Source: an uncultured Eubacteriales bacterium
GTDB taxonomy: Bacteria > Bacillota > Clostridia > Oscillospirales > Acutalibacteraceae
DNA: 27,065 nt
Direction of reading: 5' to 3'
Assembly: GCA_934718145.1 (NCBI GenBank)
Contig: CAKUZC010000001.1
Coordinates: 1 to 27,065 of the forward strand
Below the pieces are notes generated by a model. The model was not told where the DNA came from. It searched no databases and saw only the letters and a list, made by a program, of their open reading frames with translations. Positions 1-6,644 of this stretch are shown here, one piece after another. A program made the translations under genes and the position numbers. Numbering within the stretch: position 1 is the first letter of the stretch; every line of letters begins with the position of its first letter.

Positions 1-1
1 T

Positions 2-1108
2 GCTTTAGATATGTCTCTTGGAAGAGGCGGAGATCAGGTTGCAGTCAAAGGTAAAAACTCCTATGAATTTTTTGGAGGGACTTCTCAGGGTCTCGAGAAA
101 CGGAGTAAAGTTCGGACGCGTGTAGTTGCTTCTATGCTTTCTGAAAGGATAAACTCCAGTGACACAGTCTTTATAATGGGCCATAAATATTCGGATTTTG
201 ATAGTGTAGGAGCGTGCGCTGCTCTCTGGAGTATATGTAAAAAAGAAAAAAATAAAAATTCTTTTGTAGTTATAAATAAAAAGGAATCAATGGCTTTTTC
301 AGCAATTGAACATATTGAAAGCTTAAATTCTGAAAAAATATTTATTTCTCCGTCTCAGGCACAAGCTATGATAACCGATAAATCATTGCTTATAATAGTT
401 GATACTCATTCTTTAAATTTTATTGAAAATTCTGATTTATATTTTGCTTGTAAAAATATAGCTGTTATTGATCACCATAGATTAACTGTAAATAAAATAG
501 AAAATGCTGTGATATTTTATCATGAGCCGTCAGCTTCATCTACATGTGAGATGGTTACGGAACTTATCGAATATATAGGAGATAAGTATTTAAATAAAGT
601 TGAATCTGAATGTCTTTTGGCAGGAATTGCCCTAGATACTAAAAATTTTACTCTAAAAGCAGGAGTAAGAACATTTGAGGCAGCTGCTTATCTTAGAAAA
701 AAAGGTGCTGACATGTCTGAAGTTAAGCAAATGTTTGCAGGTCCAATTGAAAATTATCGTCTTAAATGCAAAATAATAGAGAGTACACGAATAGTGGAAA
801 ATTGTGCTGTTGCACATCTCGAAGAGGTTAATAAAAATTCACGTATGTGTTGCGCTCAAGCAGCTGATGAACTGCTTAATGTTAAAAATATAAAAGCTTC
901 TTTTGTTTTGTTTACCGATGGCGAAAAGATAAATATTTCCGCTCGTTCATTCGGAGACATAAACGTACAAACTGTTATGGAGGCACTGGGAGGTGGTGGA
1001 CATCAAAACATGGCTGCCGCCCAAGTTGAGGGCATGAACATTGAGCAAGTTGAACAAAAGTTGGTTGAGATTATAAAATCCAATAATATAGAGAAGAATG
1101 GAGAATGA
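2..1108 (+). CDS. gdpP: Cyclic-di-AMP phosphodiesterase GdpP, C-terminal part (5' end outside window)
   Basis: DHH/DHHA1 phosphoesterase that hydrolyses c-di-AMP. The frame is open to the window edge (codons for Ala-Leu-Asp precede the first Met at 11), and the opening [12 protein letters not shown] is the stretch that links the degenerate GGDEF domain to the DHH domain in GdpP. The gene is therefore cut; the membrane helices, PAS and GGDEF parts lie upstream. Counting from the Met at 11, metal-binding motifs are H58/D62/D64 (MGHKYSDFD), DTH at 131-133, DHH at 154-156, and a GGGGHQ DHHA1 motif at about 327-332. All core residues are present, so the domain looks active. The stop lies 4 nt before the preferred rplI start, matching the widely conserved gdpP-rplI order and suggesting co-translation. 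Confidence 0.95.
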   Translation, partial: ALDMSLGRGGDQVAVKGKNSYEFFGGTSQGLEKRSKVRTRVVASMLSERINSSDTVFIMGHKYSDFDSVGACAALWSICKKEKNKNSFVVINKKESMAFSAIEHIESLNSEKIFISPSQAQAMITDKSLLIIVDTHSLNFIENSDLYFACKNIAVIDHHRLTVNKIENAVIFYHEPSASSTCEMVTELIEYIGDKYLNKVESECLLAGIALDTKNFTLKAGVRTFEAAAYLRKKGADMSEVKQMFAGPIENYRLKCKIIESTRIVENCAVAHLEEVNKNSRMCCAQAADELLNVKNIKASFVLFTDGEKINISARSFGDINVQTVMEALGGGGHQNMAAAQVEGMNIEQVEQKLVEIIKSNNIEKNGE

Positions 1109-1112
1109 AATA

Positions 1113-1580
1113 ATGAAAGTTATTTTGATGAGCGATGTAAAAGGAAGCGGAAAAAAAGGAAGCGTTGTTAACGTTTCTGACGGTTATGCGAAAAATTTTT
1201 TAATACCTAAGAAAATTGCAGTAGAAGCAACTGAACAAGCTCTTAATGAGCTTAATTCAAAAAATCAAGCTGAAGAGCATAGGAAAGACATTGAAAAACA
1301 AAACGCAATTAAAATTGCCAATACTTTAAAGGATGAAACAATAACTATAACTTTAAAATCTGGAGAAAACGGTAAATTATTTGGTTCTGTAACTTCTCAA
1401 AACGTCTCTGATAAAATATTGCAAGTTTATGGAATTTCAATTGATAAAAAGAAGATAAATTTACCGAATGAGGGAATAAAATCTTACGGTACATACAAAT
1501 TTGAGGTGAAATTGTATCCGAAGATAACAATTAATATGTCTCTTGTATTAGCAGAACAAAATAACGAATCTGTAGAGTAA
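1113..1580 (+). CDS. rplI: Ribosomal protein L9
   Basis: Large-subunit protein bL9, about 155 aa against a family norm near 149. The N-terminal domain starts [16 protein letters not shown] and carries the signature [18 protein letters not shown], followed by a charged connecting helix (residues about 40-75) and the C-terminal rRNA-binding domain. I chose the ATG at 1113 rather than an in-frame ATG at 1098: GGAG at 1100-1103 sits 9 nt before 1113, and L9 proteins begin with MKVI. In many Firmicutes dnaB (replicative helicase) follows rplI, but here a terminator and a MazF gene follow. The C-terminal tail after the last beta-strand is slightly extended and acidic. Confidence 0.95.
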   Translation: MKVILMSDVKGSGKKGSVVNVSDGYAKNFLIPKKIAVEATEQALNELNSKNQAEEHRKDIEKQNAIKIANTLKDETITITLKSGENGKLFGSVTSQNVSDKILQVYGISIDKKKINLPNEGIKSYGTYKFEVKLYPKITINMSLVLAEQNNESVE

Positions 1581-1674
1581 AATTAAATTTGTGTTCAATA
1601 GTTTCATTGTAAAAAATTAACTCAAAGAACAATGATGAATCATTTTGAGTGCAGATAAGAAGATGAGAAAAAAT

Positions 1675-1710
1675 CACCGGTTATGCCGGTGTATATTTTT
1701 ATATTATTTT
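1675..1710 (+). terminator. Intrinsic terminator after rplI
   Basis: Perfect 6-bp stem CACCGG (1675-1680), loop TTATG, CCGGTG (1686-1691), followed by a T-rich run to about 1710. It ends the gdpP-rplI transcript. It also argues against an ATG at 1683, inside the loop, as the start of the next gene. Confidence 0.8.
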
Positions 1711-1775
1711 TGATTAAAAATCATAAAATCGGTCAAAACTACTCTTATAAAATATTAATGGAGAGTGAGTTTTAT

Positions 1776-2141
1776 ATGGAAATTAAACGGGGAGATATTT
1801 TTTACGCTGACTTAAGTCCTGTAATAGGTTCGGAACAGGGAGGAGTAAGGCCAGTGCTCATAGTGCAAAATGATATTGGAAATAAGTACAGTCCTACGGT
1901 AATAGCAGCAGCAATAACAAGTCAAGAAACAAAAAATACATTACCGACACATATAAATTTAACTTCTTCGGGGAGCGGTCTCGCTAAAAATTCCGTAGTT
2001 CTTCTTGAACAAATAAGGACTTTAGACAAAAAAAGATTAAAGGAAAAGCGTGGAAATGCGGGAGAACAAGCAATGAATAAAATAAATCATGCGTTATCGG
2101 TAAGCTTTGGATTACCTATAAATAATGGTTCTACATATTAA
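1776..2141 (+). CDS. mazF: MazF/PemK-family endoribonuclease (EndoA-like), no adjacent antitoxin
   Basis: Sequence-specific single-strand mRNA interferase of the MazF/EndoA family. From the ATG at 1776 it is 121 aa, close to the usual 116-118. Recognisable segments are [20 protein letters not shown] at the N-terminus, [26 protein letters not shown], and near the C-terminus [15 protein letters not shown]; these match the SH3-like fold of B. subtilis EndoA over its whole length. An in-frame ATG at 1683 lies in a terminator loop and would add an unrelated hydrophobic tail, so it is rejected. GGAG at 1760-1763 is a possible SD site at slightly long spacing. The roughly 195 bp upstream holds no antitoxin-like ORF, so the toxin appears solitary, or its antitoxin is elsewhere. 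Confidence 0.93.
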   Translation: MEIKRGDIFYADLSPVIGSEQGGVRPVLIVQNDIGNKYSPTVIAAAITSQETKNTLPTHINLTSSGSGLAKNSVVLLEQIRTLDKKRLKEKRGNAGEQAMNKINHALSVSFGLPINNGSTY

Positions 2142-2456
2142 AAAATTTTAGGTTATTTCCAAAATAATTCAATTTTATTAATAAAACAACATAAAATAAC
2201 AATAATCAAACAATTAATTAGTAAAAAATTAATAGCCATGGATGAAAAAAACTGATATAATGTGGATGTATAATGTAATTACAATAAAAAAATGTAATAC
2301 AAGCTTATTTTATAGTGATATTATTATTCACTGCATTTTAGTTAATAAAATTTCTTAAAGTTTTATTATAATTGAGTGAATTTTAAGTCCGGAGAGGAGA
2401 TGAGAGTATTCGAATAGTAAAGATATGAATGACAGTTTTGTAGGAGGATGATTTTG
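2142..2456 (+). other. 315-nt intergenic region: promoter plus long structured leader
   Basis: No gene-length ORF. It contains the extended -10 promoter at 2253-2261 and a leader of about 190 nt. An 11-bp AT-rich hairpin with one G-T pair forms between 2343-2353 and 2358-2368. ATTCACT (2326-2332) can pair either upstream with AGTGA (2314-2318) or downstream with AGTGAAT (2375-2381). A 5-codon mini-ORF (ATG at 2400, stop at 2415-2417) follows GGAGAGG. All this is read directly from the sequence; any regulatory role is inference. Confidence 0.5.
2253..2261 (+). promoter_or_regulatory. Extended -10 promoter for the tail-like cluster
   Basis: TG-A-TATAAT (2253-2261) is a perfect extended -10 element. 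The hexamer 17 nt upstream (TAGCCA, 2233-2238) is a poor -35, as is usual for extended -10 promoters. A second TATAAT lies at 2269-2274 without a -35. Transcription would start near 2268 and read into the gene at 2457. No other promoter this good was seen inside the cluster. Confidence 0.6.
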
Positions 2457-3461
2457 ATGGGAGAGTATAAGAGTAAAAAAAATAAGGTATCTTCATCAAA
2501 AAATCATCAAAAAAAAGAAAATACTGTTGATTACTACATTTCTACATTTCCAACTGGAGTTAATAAGTCTAATTGGTGGGATGAAGATGATAAACGTAGT
2601 GCAAAAAATGTCGAGTCTGACAAGAAGTATAATTTTTTGAAGAAGGATATAAAGATTTCTTCTATTATACCTCCACATATGAAATACGATCATGATATAC
2701 CAAACAGTATGGGTTTTTTTAATATCGGAAAAAATGGTGATAAGACCACCGATGGTGGTGAAACTATAGCTGTAGGGTATGATAAGTATGACAAGAATAC
2801 TCCGATAGCATTCTCGTTAATTCCTGATTCCATTAAAGATGTAAGAAATATTCCGGAGAGAGACATTAATGATCCTAATACTTATTTTGGAGGATCAACT
2901 TATGGAAGAGATAAAAAATTTATTGCAAGTGCTATAAGTTTTAAATTTGACCCCAGAGATAAAGATGACATTGAAAAGCTTGAAGACGATAATGACGGTA
3001 TAAAAGATACAGAGGAAAAACTTCTTTATCAAGATAAAAAAGAAGACGAGAGAATACAGTACCTTAAAAATATAAGGAATGAAAAGGGCTCTGAAAGAGC
3101 ACAGATTGATAAAGAAATAGAAAAAATTAAGGATATAAAAGAAGAGAAAAATAAGGATAACCTGGACTTTTTAAAGGCAATCGATAATTTTGTTGATAAG
3201 TTGAGAAAGGGAGTTTTAAGAAAGTATATTGATTCTGATGATGTAATCAGTAGAAGGAAGAGAATTATCGAGTTTTCATCAAATCCCGATATACAGGATT
3301 TAAGTGTTTTAGAACTTAGGGAGTTGTTGAAAAGAATATTAGAAAAGAGTAGGAATGAAGAAGAAATTCCAGGTGAAGTTTTTTGTTTGGATTTAGAGTC
3401 ATTAACAAGAGAAGAACTTGAAGGTTTAATAAATGCTCTTATTAAAAATGATGAAATTTAA
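2457..3461 (+). CDS. Unknown hydrophilic protein, first gene of the tail-like cluster
   Basis: Not recognised. It is 334 aa from the ATG at 2457, chosen because AGGAGG (2442-2447) is 9 nt upstream; the in-frame ATG at 2448 abuts that SD site. The N-terminus is basic and Ser/Lys/Asn-rich (GEYKSKKNKVSSSKNHQKK) and looks disordered. A Trp pair (SNWWDEDD) follows, then a Gly/Asp-rich middle without cysteines. Residues about 170-250 are highly charged and probably coiled coil (EKLEDDNDGIKDTEEKLLYQ and onward). The C-terminus is acidic and Leu-rich (LSVLELRELLKRIL). There is no signal peptide or membrane segment. It shares the promoter and strand with the sheath gene but is separated from it by a weak terminator and hairpins. 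Candidate roles are an assembly factor, shaft-associated protein or cargo; none is demonstrated. Confidence 0.7.
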   Translation: MGEYKSKKNKVSSSKNHQKKENTVDYYISTFPTGVNKSNWWDEDDKRSAKNVESDKKYNFLKKDIKISSIIPPHMKYDHDIPNSMGFFNIGKNGDKTTDGGETIAVGYDKYDKNTPIAFSLIPDSIKDVRNIPERDINDPNTYFGGSTYGRDKKFIASAISFKFDPRDKDDIEKLEDDNDGIKDTEEKLLYQDKKEDERIQYLKNIRNEKGSERAQIDKEIEKIKDIKEEKNKDNLDFLKAIDNFVDKLRKGVLRKYIDSDDVISRRKRIIEFSSNPDIQDLSVLELRELLKRILEKSRNEEEIPGEVFCLDLESLTREELEGLINALIKNDEI

Positions 3462-3479
3462 CTAAATTTGGTTAACAAT

Positions 3480-3505
3480 AAATTAGGGCTCATTTCCCTA
3501 TTTTA
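3480..3505 (+). terminator. Weak intrinsic terminator after the first cluster gene
   Basis: TAGGG (3484-3488), 7-nt loop, CCCTA (3496-3500), extended by A/T pairs after one T-T mismatch, then TTTTATA. The stem is short, so partial read-through is likely. It may lower, rather than stop, transcription into the sheath gene. Confidence 0.4.
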
Positions 3506-3519
3506 TATGTTAAATAAAA

Positions 3520-3552
3520 GGGGATAATCCCCGTACTCATTTTATGGAGTAC
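3520..3552 (+). other. Two adjacent hairpins upstream of the sheath gene
   Basis: GGGG (3520-3523)-ATAAT-CCCC (3529-3532) is followed directly by GTACTC (3533-3538)-8 nt-GAGTAC (3547-3552). Both stems are perfect and end to end, and neither is followed by a T-tract. They lie about 110 nt before the sheath start and could act as 5' mRNA stabilisers or processing sites for an abundant transcript. Confidence 0.45.
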
Positions 3553-3663
3553 ATGGAGTTTTTGGTTGCGTGTATTTCGTAAAATGGAAACAAGTTTATA
3601 TTTTTTGTCGCAGAAAGGAGTTGAAAGGTTCTTGCTAATTATTAGTAGGGAACCGAGATGATT

Positions 3664-5385
3664 ATGGCAGAGTATTTATCTCCGGGAGTCTATGTTGAGG
3701 AATTTGATAGTGGTCCTACCCCCATGCAAGGTGTGGGTACAAGTACAGCAGGTTTTGTTGGTGTTGCAGAAAAAGGTCCTTCGTCAGGTGCGCCTGTGTT
3801 AATAACAGGTCCTGCGGATTTTACACGAAAATTTGGTGGCTACTTACACGAAAGTGATTTTGGTGATTACAGATTTTTAGCTCATGCAGTTAACCATTTC
3901 TTTATTAACGGTGGTTCAAGAGCGTTTGTTATACGTGTTGCACCTAAGGATGCCGAAATAGCTAAAGCCCATCACCTTAAGGGAAAAGAAGGTATTGTAG
4001 ATATTGAAGCTAAAGACGCCGGAACTTGGGGAAATTCAGTAATTGTAACTTTTTCTCCTTCAGATGGTAGTAAGAGCCAGATACTTGAAGATTTAGGCGA
4101 CGCAAGATATCGTTTGAAAAGTGCTGTAGGATTTACCGTTGGAGATGTAGTTTCCGTTACCGGTACCAATAAAGAGCAATTTAGAATAGTTAAAAATGTA
4201 ACTGGAAATTTAGTTACTTTTGACAAAAAATTCGACGGCAACGTTGTGGATGACGGATTGTTACCAAAGATACTTCTCAATACATGTGAAATGGATGCTG
4301 TCGTAGAATTTAACGGAGAAGTGGAAAAGTATAATGGAGTTACTTTCAATGTTTCTTCGCCTTCATTCATAGAAAAAGCTATGTCAAAATCTGAAATAGT
4401 AAATCTTACTTCAAAACCATGTGAAAGCGCAGTAGATCCTATGGATGTTATAAGACAAGTATTTGGCGGAAAAGGCGATGAAATTAAAGTTTCACTTTCC
4501 GGAGGAACGACTGGTACAGCTGCTGCGTTGACTGATGATGATTTTGTCGGAAAAGATGAAGGACCTGGTTCTAGAAGCGGTATACAAGCTTTTCTTGACA
4601 ATACTGAAGTTAATATTATGGCTGTTCCCGGTGTAGTCAGTCCGAATGTACAGCTTTCGCTCGTTGCACATTGTGAAAAATTAGCAAGTAGGTTTGCAGT
4701 TCTAGATATGCCAATGGCTTCTAAAACAGTATCAGATATCATAAAACATAGAGATATAGTAGATAGTGATTATTGTGCTATGTATCATCCGTGGTTACAG
4801 GTATTTGATCCTCTTGATAAGAAAGACACATTTATTCCGCCCTCAGGTTCTATGATGGGTATTTATGCAAGAAGTGACAATCAAAGAGGTGTTCATAAAG
4901 CTCCTGCAAACGAGGTTGTTGCAAATTGTACGGGTCTTTTCGTAAATTACAATGTTACAGAGCAAGATCTTTTGAATCCCAAAGGCGTAAACTTGATAAG
5001 GAAATTCCCGGGAGCGGGTATCAGAGTTTGGGGTGCAAGAACAGCTTCTTCCAAGCCATTGTGGAAATATATAAACGTTAGACGTCTTTTCATTTATCTG
5101 GAAGAATCTATTAAAGCAAATACTAACTGGGTTGTATTTGAACCTAACGAAATAGGGCTTTGGAACAGAGTAAAGAGAACAATAGAATTGTTCTTAGAAG
5201 GTGTCTGGAGAACGGGAGCGCTCGTAGGTTCTTCACCGTCAGAAGCATTTTTCGTTGATATAGGCCCAAATACTATGACTAAAGATGATATAGACAACGG
5301 TAGGTTAATATGTGTTATCGGAGTAGCTCCGGTTAAACCAGCAGAGTTTGTAATCTTTAGAATTACTCAAAAAACAGGAGAATAG
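3664..5385 (+). CDS. Contractile tail sheath protein
   Basis: Phage_sheath_1-type protein of 573 aa. It polymerises around the tube and contracts to drive it forward. The N-terminus AEYLSPGVYVEEFDSGPTPM is typical of sheath proteins in eCIS and related tail-like particles. From about residue 452 the conserved C-terminal domain is clear: GIRVWGARTASS, WKYINVRRLFIYLEESI, an ELFLEGVWRTGALVG segment and the terminal strand FVIFRITQ, which links neighbouring sheath subunits. The middle (about 100-300) is the variable outer domain. I prefer the ATG at 3664 because sheath proteins start M-A-E-Y; an in-frame ATG at 3658 has AGGG 7 nt upstream and remains possible. A stronger SD (AAAGGAG, 3614-3620) lies about 40 nt upstream and serves no in-frame start. 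Only one sheath gene is present, whereas Afp/PVC clusters have several. Confidence 0.95.
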   Translation: MAEYLSPGVYVEEFDSGPTPMQGVGTSTAGFVGVAEKGPSSGAPVLITGPADFTRKFGGYLHESDFGDYRFLAHAVNHFFINGGSRAFVIRVAPKDAEIAKAHHLKGKEGIVDIEAKDAGTWGNSVIVTFSPSDGSKSQILEDLGDARYRLKSAVGFTVGDVVSVTGTNKEQFRIVKNVTGNLVTFDKKFDGNVVDDGLLPKILLNTCEMDAVVEFNGEVEKYNGVTFNVSSPSFIEKAMSKSEIVNLTSKPCESAVDPMDVIRQVFGGKGDEIKVSLSGGTTGTAAALTDDDFVGKDEGPGSRSGIQAFLDNTEVNIMAVPGVVSPNVQLSLVAHCEKLASRFAVLDMPMASKTVSDIIKHRDIVDSDYCAMYHPWLQVFDPLDKKDTFIPPSGSMMGIYARSDNQRGVHKAPANEVVANCTGLFVNYNVTEQDLLNPKGVNLIRKFPGAGIRVWGARTASSKPLWKYINVRRLFIYLEESIKANTNWVVFEPNEIGLWNRVKRTIELFLEGVWRTGALVGSSPSEAFFVDIGPNTMTKDDIDNGRLICVIGVAPVKPAEFVIFRITQKTGE

Positions 5386-5423
5386 TTTGTAATATTTTTG
5401 AAAAAGAAGGAGAATGATTTTTA

Positions 5424-5951
5424 ATGGCAGCAGGAAATGATTCAAATGCAACTACCGGAATACAAGAGTTAGGTAGTGAAGTATTGTCTACTAGAGGGGC
5501 CATAACCGATGGTTTGGCATCTCCTATAAGAGGATTCAGGTTTACTGCGGAATTTGAAGGATTAGGAACTTCGTCTTTTAAAGAAGTGCAAGGTTTTTCA
5601 TCGAGCGTTGATGAAAGTACCTACAGAGAAGGTGGATTCGGTTACCTTACTTCCCGTAAGTTACCTGGTCTTGTAACTTATGGTGATATAACCCTTACAA
5701 AAGGTATGTATAAAAACCCAATTCTTTATAATTTCTTCAACGATTATCTTGAAGGAAGTAACTTTACGCCTGTTAATGCAGTTATTACAGTTTATGATAA
5801 CGCAGGTACACCAACTGCAAGTTGGACAGTAATAAATGCTTGGCCTAAAGAATACAATGCGACAGACTTGAGTGCTGATAGCTCAGATGTTCTTATTGAA
5901 ACTTTAGTTTTAGCTAATGAAGGAATTAAAAGAGACGTATCAGTGGGTTAA
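5424..5951 (+). CDS. Tail tube protein (TIGR02241 / gp19-like)
   Basis: Inner tube protein of 175 aa, a size typical of eCIS tube proteins. It stacks as hexameric rings inside the sheath. Family features are the N-terminal FRFTAEFEGL, FKEVQGFSSSVDESTYREGG, the loop RKLPGLVTYGDITLTKGMY, and the C-terminal WTVINAWPKEYNATDLSADS followed by the strand LIETLVLANEGI. It lies 38 nt after the sheath gene, with GAAGGAG just upstream. Sheath and tube are needed in matching, large amounts, and a strong hairpin immediately follows the gene. A second member of the same family is encoded at 6645 with a C-terminal extension, so this one is the main tube subunit. Confidence 0.93.
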   Translation: MAAGNDSNATTGIQELGSEVLSTRGAITDGLASPIRGFRFTAEFEGLGTSSFKEVQGFSSSVDESTYREGGFGYLTSRKLPGLVTYGDITLTKGMYKNPILYNFFNDYLEGSNFTPVNAVITVYDNAGTPTASWTVINAWPKEYNATDLSADSSDVLIETLVLANEGIKRDVSVG

Positions 5952-5983
5952 TTTAATTATTTTAGTGATTTTGTAATTTATTT

Positions 5984-6016
5984 TCTCTCCTTGCATTATT
6001 AAAATGTGGGGAGAGA
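5984..6016 (+). other. Strong 14-bp hairpin after the tube gene
   Basis: Arms 5984-5997 and 6003-6016 pair at all 14 positions (11 Watson-Crick, 3 G-T wobble) around the 5-nt loop ATTAA. No T-tract follows, so this is probably not a terminator. Its position at the 3' end of the sheath-tube segment suggests an mRNA 3'-protecting or processing element that lets sheath and tube messages outlast the downstream ones. Confidence 0.6.
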
Positions 6017-6048
6017 GGTACTTAAAATTAAAGAAAGAGTGATTTTTA

Positions 6049-6423
6049 ATGTCAGTTTCCTTTGAAACTCAAGTAGAATTTGAACTTCCTAGAGGTTATG
6101 TGGATAGTAATGGAGAAGTTCACAAGCATGGTGTTATGAGGTTAGCTAATGCAGCCGATGAGATTATTCCTTTAAATGATCAAAGGGTAAAAATGAATCC
6201 GGGGTATTTGAGTATTTTGTTGTTGGAAAGAGTTATTACACAGTTGGGAACATTAAATAAAGTTGATGCTCGGGTAATTGAGAGCTTATTTACGGCCGAT
6301 ATGGCGTACTTGCAAGATTTGTATCAAAAAATCAATGCGGTTGAACCTCCAAAGGTTACGGTTATCTGCCCTAAATGTGCTCATGAATTCAGGTATGAAC
6401 TGCCTTTTTTCGGGGAAGCCTAA
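6049..6423 (+). CDS. Tail-assembly-chaperone-like protein (zero-frame product)
   Basis: A 124-aa protein of the type found just after the tube gene in eCIS clusters and usually annotated as a phage tail assembly protein. It has a beta-rich start (VEFELPRGYVDSNGEVHKHG), a middle MRLANAADEIIPLNDQRVKM, a helical region (YLSILLLERVITQLG) and an end with a single CPKC motif (VICPKCAHEFRYELPFF), reminiscent of half a zinc ribbon. The zero frame stops at 6421-6423. The last codons contain the slippery heptamer TTTTTTC, and the -1 frame runs on for 68 codons, so a 189-aa extended form is predicted as well. Position and layout resemble lambda gpG and Mu/P2 assembly chaperones. The family assignment is from memory; the frame relation is seen directly. 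Confidence 0.8.
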   Translation: MSVSFETQVEFELPRGYVDSNGEVHKHGVMRLANAADEIIPLNDQRVKMNPGYLSILLLERVITQLGTLNKVDARVIESLFTADMAYLQDLYQKINAVEPPKVTVICPKCAHEFRYELPFFGEA

Positions 6424-6471
6424 AAAGTTATCCAAATGAAGTATTGTACGAAGAGATAGCTTTTTTGGCTT
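6405..6471 (+). promoter_or_regulatory. Programmed -1 ribosomal frameshift signal (slippery heptamer plus hairpin)
   Basis: The zero-frame codons CCT TTT TTC give a canonical X-XXY-YYZ heptamer, T TTT TTC, at 6405-6411. After a 4-nt spacer (GGGG), positions 6416-6432 pair with 6455-6471: 17 positions with one T-T mismatch (6421/6466) and one G-T pair (6428/6459), around a 22-nt loop. Slippage by -1 on this heptamer avoids the zero-frame stop at 6421 and continues at CGG (6411). AGGT at 6391-6394 is about 10 nt upstream, where some bacterial -1 sites have an SD-like stimulator; that match is weak. Confidence 0.8.
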
Positions 6472-6617
6472 ACTATTTCCATTGGTCTCGTCAAGAAATT
6501 ATACTTTTGCCACATAGAGAAAGAGTTAGATTTTGTAAAGAGGCCTCTAAGATAAATAAAAAGATGAATGCAGAATCCAATAAAATGAAAACTAATTTGT
6601 TTGACATTGATGTATAG
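6411..6617 (+). CDS. -1 frame extension of the assembly chaperone (DUF6760-like domain, no start codon)
   Basis: The -1 frame is open from just after a TGA at 6396-6398 to the TAG at 6615-6617 and encodes 68 residues from the slip point. It starts RGSLKSYPNEVLYEEIAFLA and continues YYFHWSRQEIILLPHRERVR, then a Lys/Asn-rich tail. The pattern SYP-x4-LYEE-IAFLAYYFHW-x5-I-x2-L-x-HRER matches the small DUF6760-type proteins I recall next to tube genes in eCIS clusters. No ATG, GTG or TTG precedes the conserved part: the first TTG is at 6444, inside the conserved LYEE motif and without an SD site, and the first ATG is at 6564. Translation must therefore come from frameshifting at 6405-6411, giving a 121+68-residue fusion. 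The alternative is a disabled separate gene, but the coding sequence is intact. Confidence 0.85.
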   Translation, partial: RGSLKSYPNEVLYEEIAFLAYYFHWSRQEIILLPHRERVRFCKEASKINKKMNAESNKMKTNLFDIDV

Positions 6618-6644
6618 GGTATTTTTAAATTGTGAGGTGGAGAC

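Noticed and set aside
1683..1775. Longer MazF start at 1683
   Set aside because: That ATG lies in the loop of a terminator and would add a hydrophobic tail not seen in the family.
3561..3603. Promoter directly upstream of the sheath gene (TAAAAT at 3580, TATATT at 3598)
   Set aside because: No acceptable -35 hexamer at 16-18 nt from either -10-like box and no extended -10.
3972..4742. A 256-codon open frame on the minus strand opposite the sheath gene
   Set aside because: Ser/Pro/Thr-rich with no SD or family pattern; it is the antisense shadow of a clearly recognised sheath protein.
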